Positions 61,538 through 64,000 of a DNA stretch of 64,000 nucleotides are shown here, in pieces. The DNA comes from Nannocystis bainbridge (GTDB lineage: Bacteria; Myxococcota_A; Polyangia; Nannocystales; Nannocystaceae). The translations under genes were made by a program, and so were the position numbers. The notes under the pieces were generated by a model. The model did not search any database. It was not told the origin of the DNA and saw only the letters and a list, made by a program, of their open reading frames with translations. The stretch covers positions 1,488,001 through 1,552,000 of the forward strand of contig NZ_JAQNDL010000001.1 in assembly GCF_028368995.1 (NCBI RefSeq), given 5' to 3'. Position 1 is the stretch's first letter; every line of letters starts with the position of its first letter.

Positions 61538-62998
61538 ATGAACGCACGCCGAACCCTCCTCGCGCTCGCCCCACTCCTTCTGGCCATCGTCGCACCGGGC
61601 TCGGCGACGGCGTCTCCCGCGGGGCCGCGCACGCTGTTCGACCGGCCCGTCACCGAGGTCGCGGAGCCGTCCGAGCAGGAGCTCGAGGCCCGGAGGCTCG
61701 ACTTCCAGAACATGCTGGAGGCTGGCGGGCTCGAGGTTCACGGCGACGTCGTCGGTCCGGCCGAGCTGTTCGCCGAATCGCCGGCGCCGACGACGGCTCT
61801 CGGTGAATGGCAGTACCCGCCGCACCGGGCCACGATCTTCCTCAACTTCTTCGGCGGCCAGATGACGAACGGCAGCAACGCCGCGTTGATGGAGTCGACC
61901 TGCATCGTCGGCAACTTCAAGTACCCCGGGTTCCTCGGCACCGAGGCCCAGGCGCTGGCGATCATCGAGACCTTCAAGAACCTGCTCGGGCCGTACGGGA
62001 TCCGGGTCGCGTACGAAAAGGCGCCCCCGCCCGAGCTGCCGTACGCCATGGTCATGATGGGCGGCAAGCCCGGCGATATCGGCATGTCCTCCGGCATCCT
62101 CGGGGTGTCGTGCAGCAGCGACTGCGGCGATCGATGGTGGCGCGACACGACCCTCGCGTTCACCGCCGCCGCCTCGCCGAGCCAGACCAACACCCTTTCG
62201 ACGACGGCGCTGCACGAGGCCGCGCACGCGTTCGGGCTCGGCCACATCGACACCGGCTTCAACTCACCGTTCGTCATGCACCCGTACGTCGACGGCGGCG
62301 ACAAGGTCTGGGGCGACAACTGCGAGGAGTACAACGACGCCACCGGCAGCATCAATTGCCAGTCGACCCACGACGTGTGGTGCGGCGGCGGGGCGCAGAA
62401 CACCCACGCCGAGCTGCTCGCGTACTTCGGGACCAACACCCCCGACACCGAGCCGCCGACCGTCACGATCGTCTCGCCCGCCGAGGATCTGAACCTCCCG
62501 CCGGGCTCCAACGTGGACATCGAGGCCGAGATCAGCGACGACCACGACGGCGCCGGCTGGAAGATCATGATCTACAAGGACGGCGAGCTCGTCGACGATC
62601 GCCCGAGCTTCAACTTCCAGAAGACGTGGTCGCTGTCGGGCCTGCCGCAGGGCGTCTACACGGTGCGCGTGCAGGCGATCGACCACGACCGCAACATCGG
62701 CTTCGACGAGGTCGTGGTGCACGTCGGCACCCAGGCACCTGGCACGGACACGGAGTCGGACACGGCGAACGGATCGGAGACCACCTCGGAGCCGACCACT
62801 TCGAGCTCCGACGGCAGCGCAGGCGTCGATACGTCGGAGACCCAGGACTCGGACAGCGGGGCCTCGGACAGCGGGGCCGGCCAGGCCGGCGTCGATGACG
62901 ACGGATGCGCGTGCGGGGTCGACGGCTCCCGGGGCTCGACCGCGCCGCTGGTCGTGCTCGGCGCCCTGGCGCTCCGTCGCCGTCGACGGACCCGGTGA
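61538..62998 (+). CDS. Secreted metzincin-like metalloprotease with MYXO-CTERM-like end, paralog
   Basis: 486 residues from the ATG at 61538, with signal peptide (LLALAPLLLAIVAPGSATA). Zinc motif HEAAHAFGLGH, and FVMHPYVDG as the Met-turn. As in the neighbour, GGAQNTHAELLAYFGTN follows the protease, then an Ig-like module PPTVTIVSPAEDLNLPPG. A Ser/Thr/Asp linker leads to DGCACGVDGS, a hydrophobic stretch (APLVVLGALAL) and RRRRR. Shared order and motifs make the two genes clear paralogs in tandem. Confidence 0.88.
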   Translation: MNARRTLLALAPLLLAIVAPGSATASPAGPRTLFDRPVTEVAEPSEQELEARRLDFQNMLEAGGLEVHGDVVGPAELFAESPAPTTALGEWQYPPHRATIFLNFFGGQMTNGSNAALMESTCIVGNFKYPGFLGTEAQALAIIETFKNLLGPYGIRVAYEKAPPPELPYAMVMMGGKPGDIGMSSGILGVSCSSDCGDRWWRDTTLAFTAAASPSQTNTLSTTALHEAAHAFGLGHIDTGFNSPFVMHPYVDGGDKVWGDNCEEYNDATGSINCQSTHDVWCGGGAQNTHAELLAYFGTNTPDTEPPTVTIVSPAEDLNLPPGSNVDIEAEISDDHDGAGWKIMIYKDGELVDDRPSFNFQKTWSLSGLPQGVYTVRVQAIDHDRNIGFDEVVVHVGTQAPGTDTESDTANGSETTSEPTTSSSDGSAGVDTSETQDSDSGASDSGAGQAGVDDDGCACGVDGSRGSTAPLVVLGALALRRRRRTR

Positions 62999-63101
62999 TA
63001 CGGACCTGACCGCGCATCGTGATGCGTGGTCGGGTCGCCCCACCTCGCGCTTGGCAGCGAACACTTCCATGCCATCCGGCCAGATCGGATAGGATGGCGG
63101 C

Positions 63102-64000
63102 ATGCGTCCCGTCGCCGTCCTCACCCTCCTCTCGCTGGCGTCGGCCTGCGCGAACACTCCTTCGGCGGCGACCGAGCAGGGCAGCGCGTCGGACACGAGC
63201 ACGGGCAGCAGCGGCAGCCTCACCGAGAGCAGCAGCGGCAGCCCCACCGAGGCCACGAGCACGGGTGATGACGGCGAGCCGCTCTGCCACGGCGGCCCGT
63301 GGGAGCGCGGGCAGCCGATCGCGGCGCCCGAGCTGCCCTCCGGAGACCCAGCAGCGGGCTACACGGCGCTGCTGACCCGCGATTACGTGAGTTGCGGGAT
63401 CCCCTGGGACCTGTTCGGCTTCGCCGAGGGCGTGCTCGGCGTCGAGGAGCCGCTGCCCGGTCGCGCCGGCAAGAACGCCGAGGTCGGCCACGCCTGGAAC
63501 GTCGTCACCCTCGCGGACGACAGCGAGCTGGTCGTCTCCAACTGTCTGCAGTGCCACGCGGGCTACTTCAACGGCGAGCTGATCGTCGGCCTCGGCAAGG
63601 CCTCGGCCGACTTCACGACCTCGCTCAGCGAGTTCGCCGAGCCGCTGCCCGACCTGCCCGAGACCAGCCTTGCCAACGCCGCCTTCAACAAGTTCAAGGC
63701 CCGCGCCGCGGCGCTCGGGCCTTATTCGACGATGATGACGGTCGGCGCCAACCCGGCGGTCATGTTCGCCATCATCCTGCTGTCGCACCGCGATCCGGTC
63801 ACGCTCGCGTGGAGCGACGAGCCGCTGTACGAGCTCTCCGCGGAATTGGTGCTCCCCGCCGATCCGCCGCCGTGGTGGCGCGTCGGCAAGAAGACCAGCA
63901 ACTTCGCCAACGGCATGTCGCGCGGCGACCACCGCGGGACCATGGTCCTGGCCTCGTCGCTGTGTACCGACAGCGTCGAGGAGGCCGGCCCCGTGGTCGA
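63102..64000 (+). CDS. Cytochrome-c-like lipoprotein, 3' end outside the window
   Basis: At least 299 codons, no stop before the window end. ATG at 63102 with AGGA seven bases upstream. Lipoprotein signal LTLLSLASAC, then a Ser/Thr/Gly linker. The globular part has NCLQCHAGYFNG, one CxxCH haem-binding site, in the setting GHAWNVVTLADDSELVVSNCLQCH. This suggests a c-type cytochrome anchored outside the cytoplasm, possibly with further haem sites beyond the end. Partner and role unknown. Confidence 0.75.
   Translation, partial: MRPVAVLTLLSLASACANTPSAATEQGSASDTSTGSSGSLTESSSGSPTEATSTGDDGEPLCHGGPWERGQPIAAPELPSGDPAAGYTALLTRDYVSCGIPWDLFGFAEGVLGVEEPLPGRAGKNAEVGHAWNVVTLADDSELVVSNCLQCHAGYFNGELIVGLGKASADFTTSLSEFAEPLPDLPETSLANAAFNKFKARAAALGPYSTMMTVGANPAVMFAIILLSHRDPVTLAWSDEPLYELSAELVLPADPPPWWRVGKKTSNFANGMSRGDHRGTMVLASSLCTDSVEEAGPVV

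Overview
The window is very GC-rich DNA that reads as a myxobacterial chromosome, most likely of the Nannocystis/Plesiocystis type (inference). The clues are Thr/Asp/Glu-rich lipoproteins, two secreted metalloproteases ending in a Cys-Gly-Cys-type motif, a hydrophobic stretch and an Arg cluster (MYXO-CTERM-like), AgmX/TonB-like small anchored proteins, FHA and kinase-like proteins, and a very large NRPS gene. No tRNA, rRNA, integrase, transposase or CRISPR array was recognised.

Layout. 0.3-4.0 kb: a Thr-rich lipoprotein overlapping a collagen-like secreted protein, then two paralogous anchored proteins separated by a 62-bp tandem duplication. 4.0-4.5 kb: a minisatellite-like array of about 12 units of roughly 36 bp with hairpin potential. 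4.6-9.4 kb: an acyl-CoA dehydrogenase, then a large secreted protein of many Ig-like repeats plus a PDZ domain; a 54-bp direct copy of the dehydrogenase 3' end lies on the far side of that gene. 9.7-13.9 kb (mostly minus): a broken FHA gene, an R3H-type AAA ATPase, a phosphoesterase, a DUF309 protein and a LolA-like protein. 14.2-16.2 kb: a Tat-exported multicopper oxidase divergent from the LolA-like gene; both carry nearly the same leader sequence as an inverted repeat.

16.7-36.6 kb: a biosynthetic cluster. One 5763-residue NRPS (A-T / C-A-T-E / C-A-T / C-A-T / C-A-T-E, no thioesterase) is followed by an overlapping DUF6875-like gene. A cyclic-peptide ABC exporter and an MbtH protein converge on it from the other strand. 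Binding-pocket residues predict Ser - X - Ser - X - Gly, with X unassigned and epimerised at position 2. The final E domain follows a Gly module and has lost its catalytic Glu.

37.2-40.7 kb: a DUF697 protein, a two-TM peptide, a prohibitin/SPFH protein and a solute-binding-like protein. 40.7-45.0 kb: a SUKH-like protein, a helical-repeat protein with a histone-H1-like tail, and a glyoxalase-fold protein. 45.1-54.4 kb: an island that looks like a type VI secretion effector locus: a PAAR-toxin, a fused Tsi6-like/FHA/DUF4123 protein, a pseudokinase with a Thr-motif tail, an SH3/M15 peptidase, a small partner-like protein, and a muramidase fused to an M23-like domain. 54.6-57.4 kb: a methyltransferase, an Lrp/AsnC regulator and a divergent S33 peptidase. 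57.6-64 kb: secreted lipoproteins, an EF-hand protein, the two metalloproteases and a cytochrome-c-like protein cut by the window end.

A family of short hairpins built from GACATGTC half-sites recurs in the gaps at 9.6, 45.1, 52.0 and 61.4 kb. Functional statements come from reading motifs by eye; no database search was possible.
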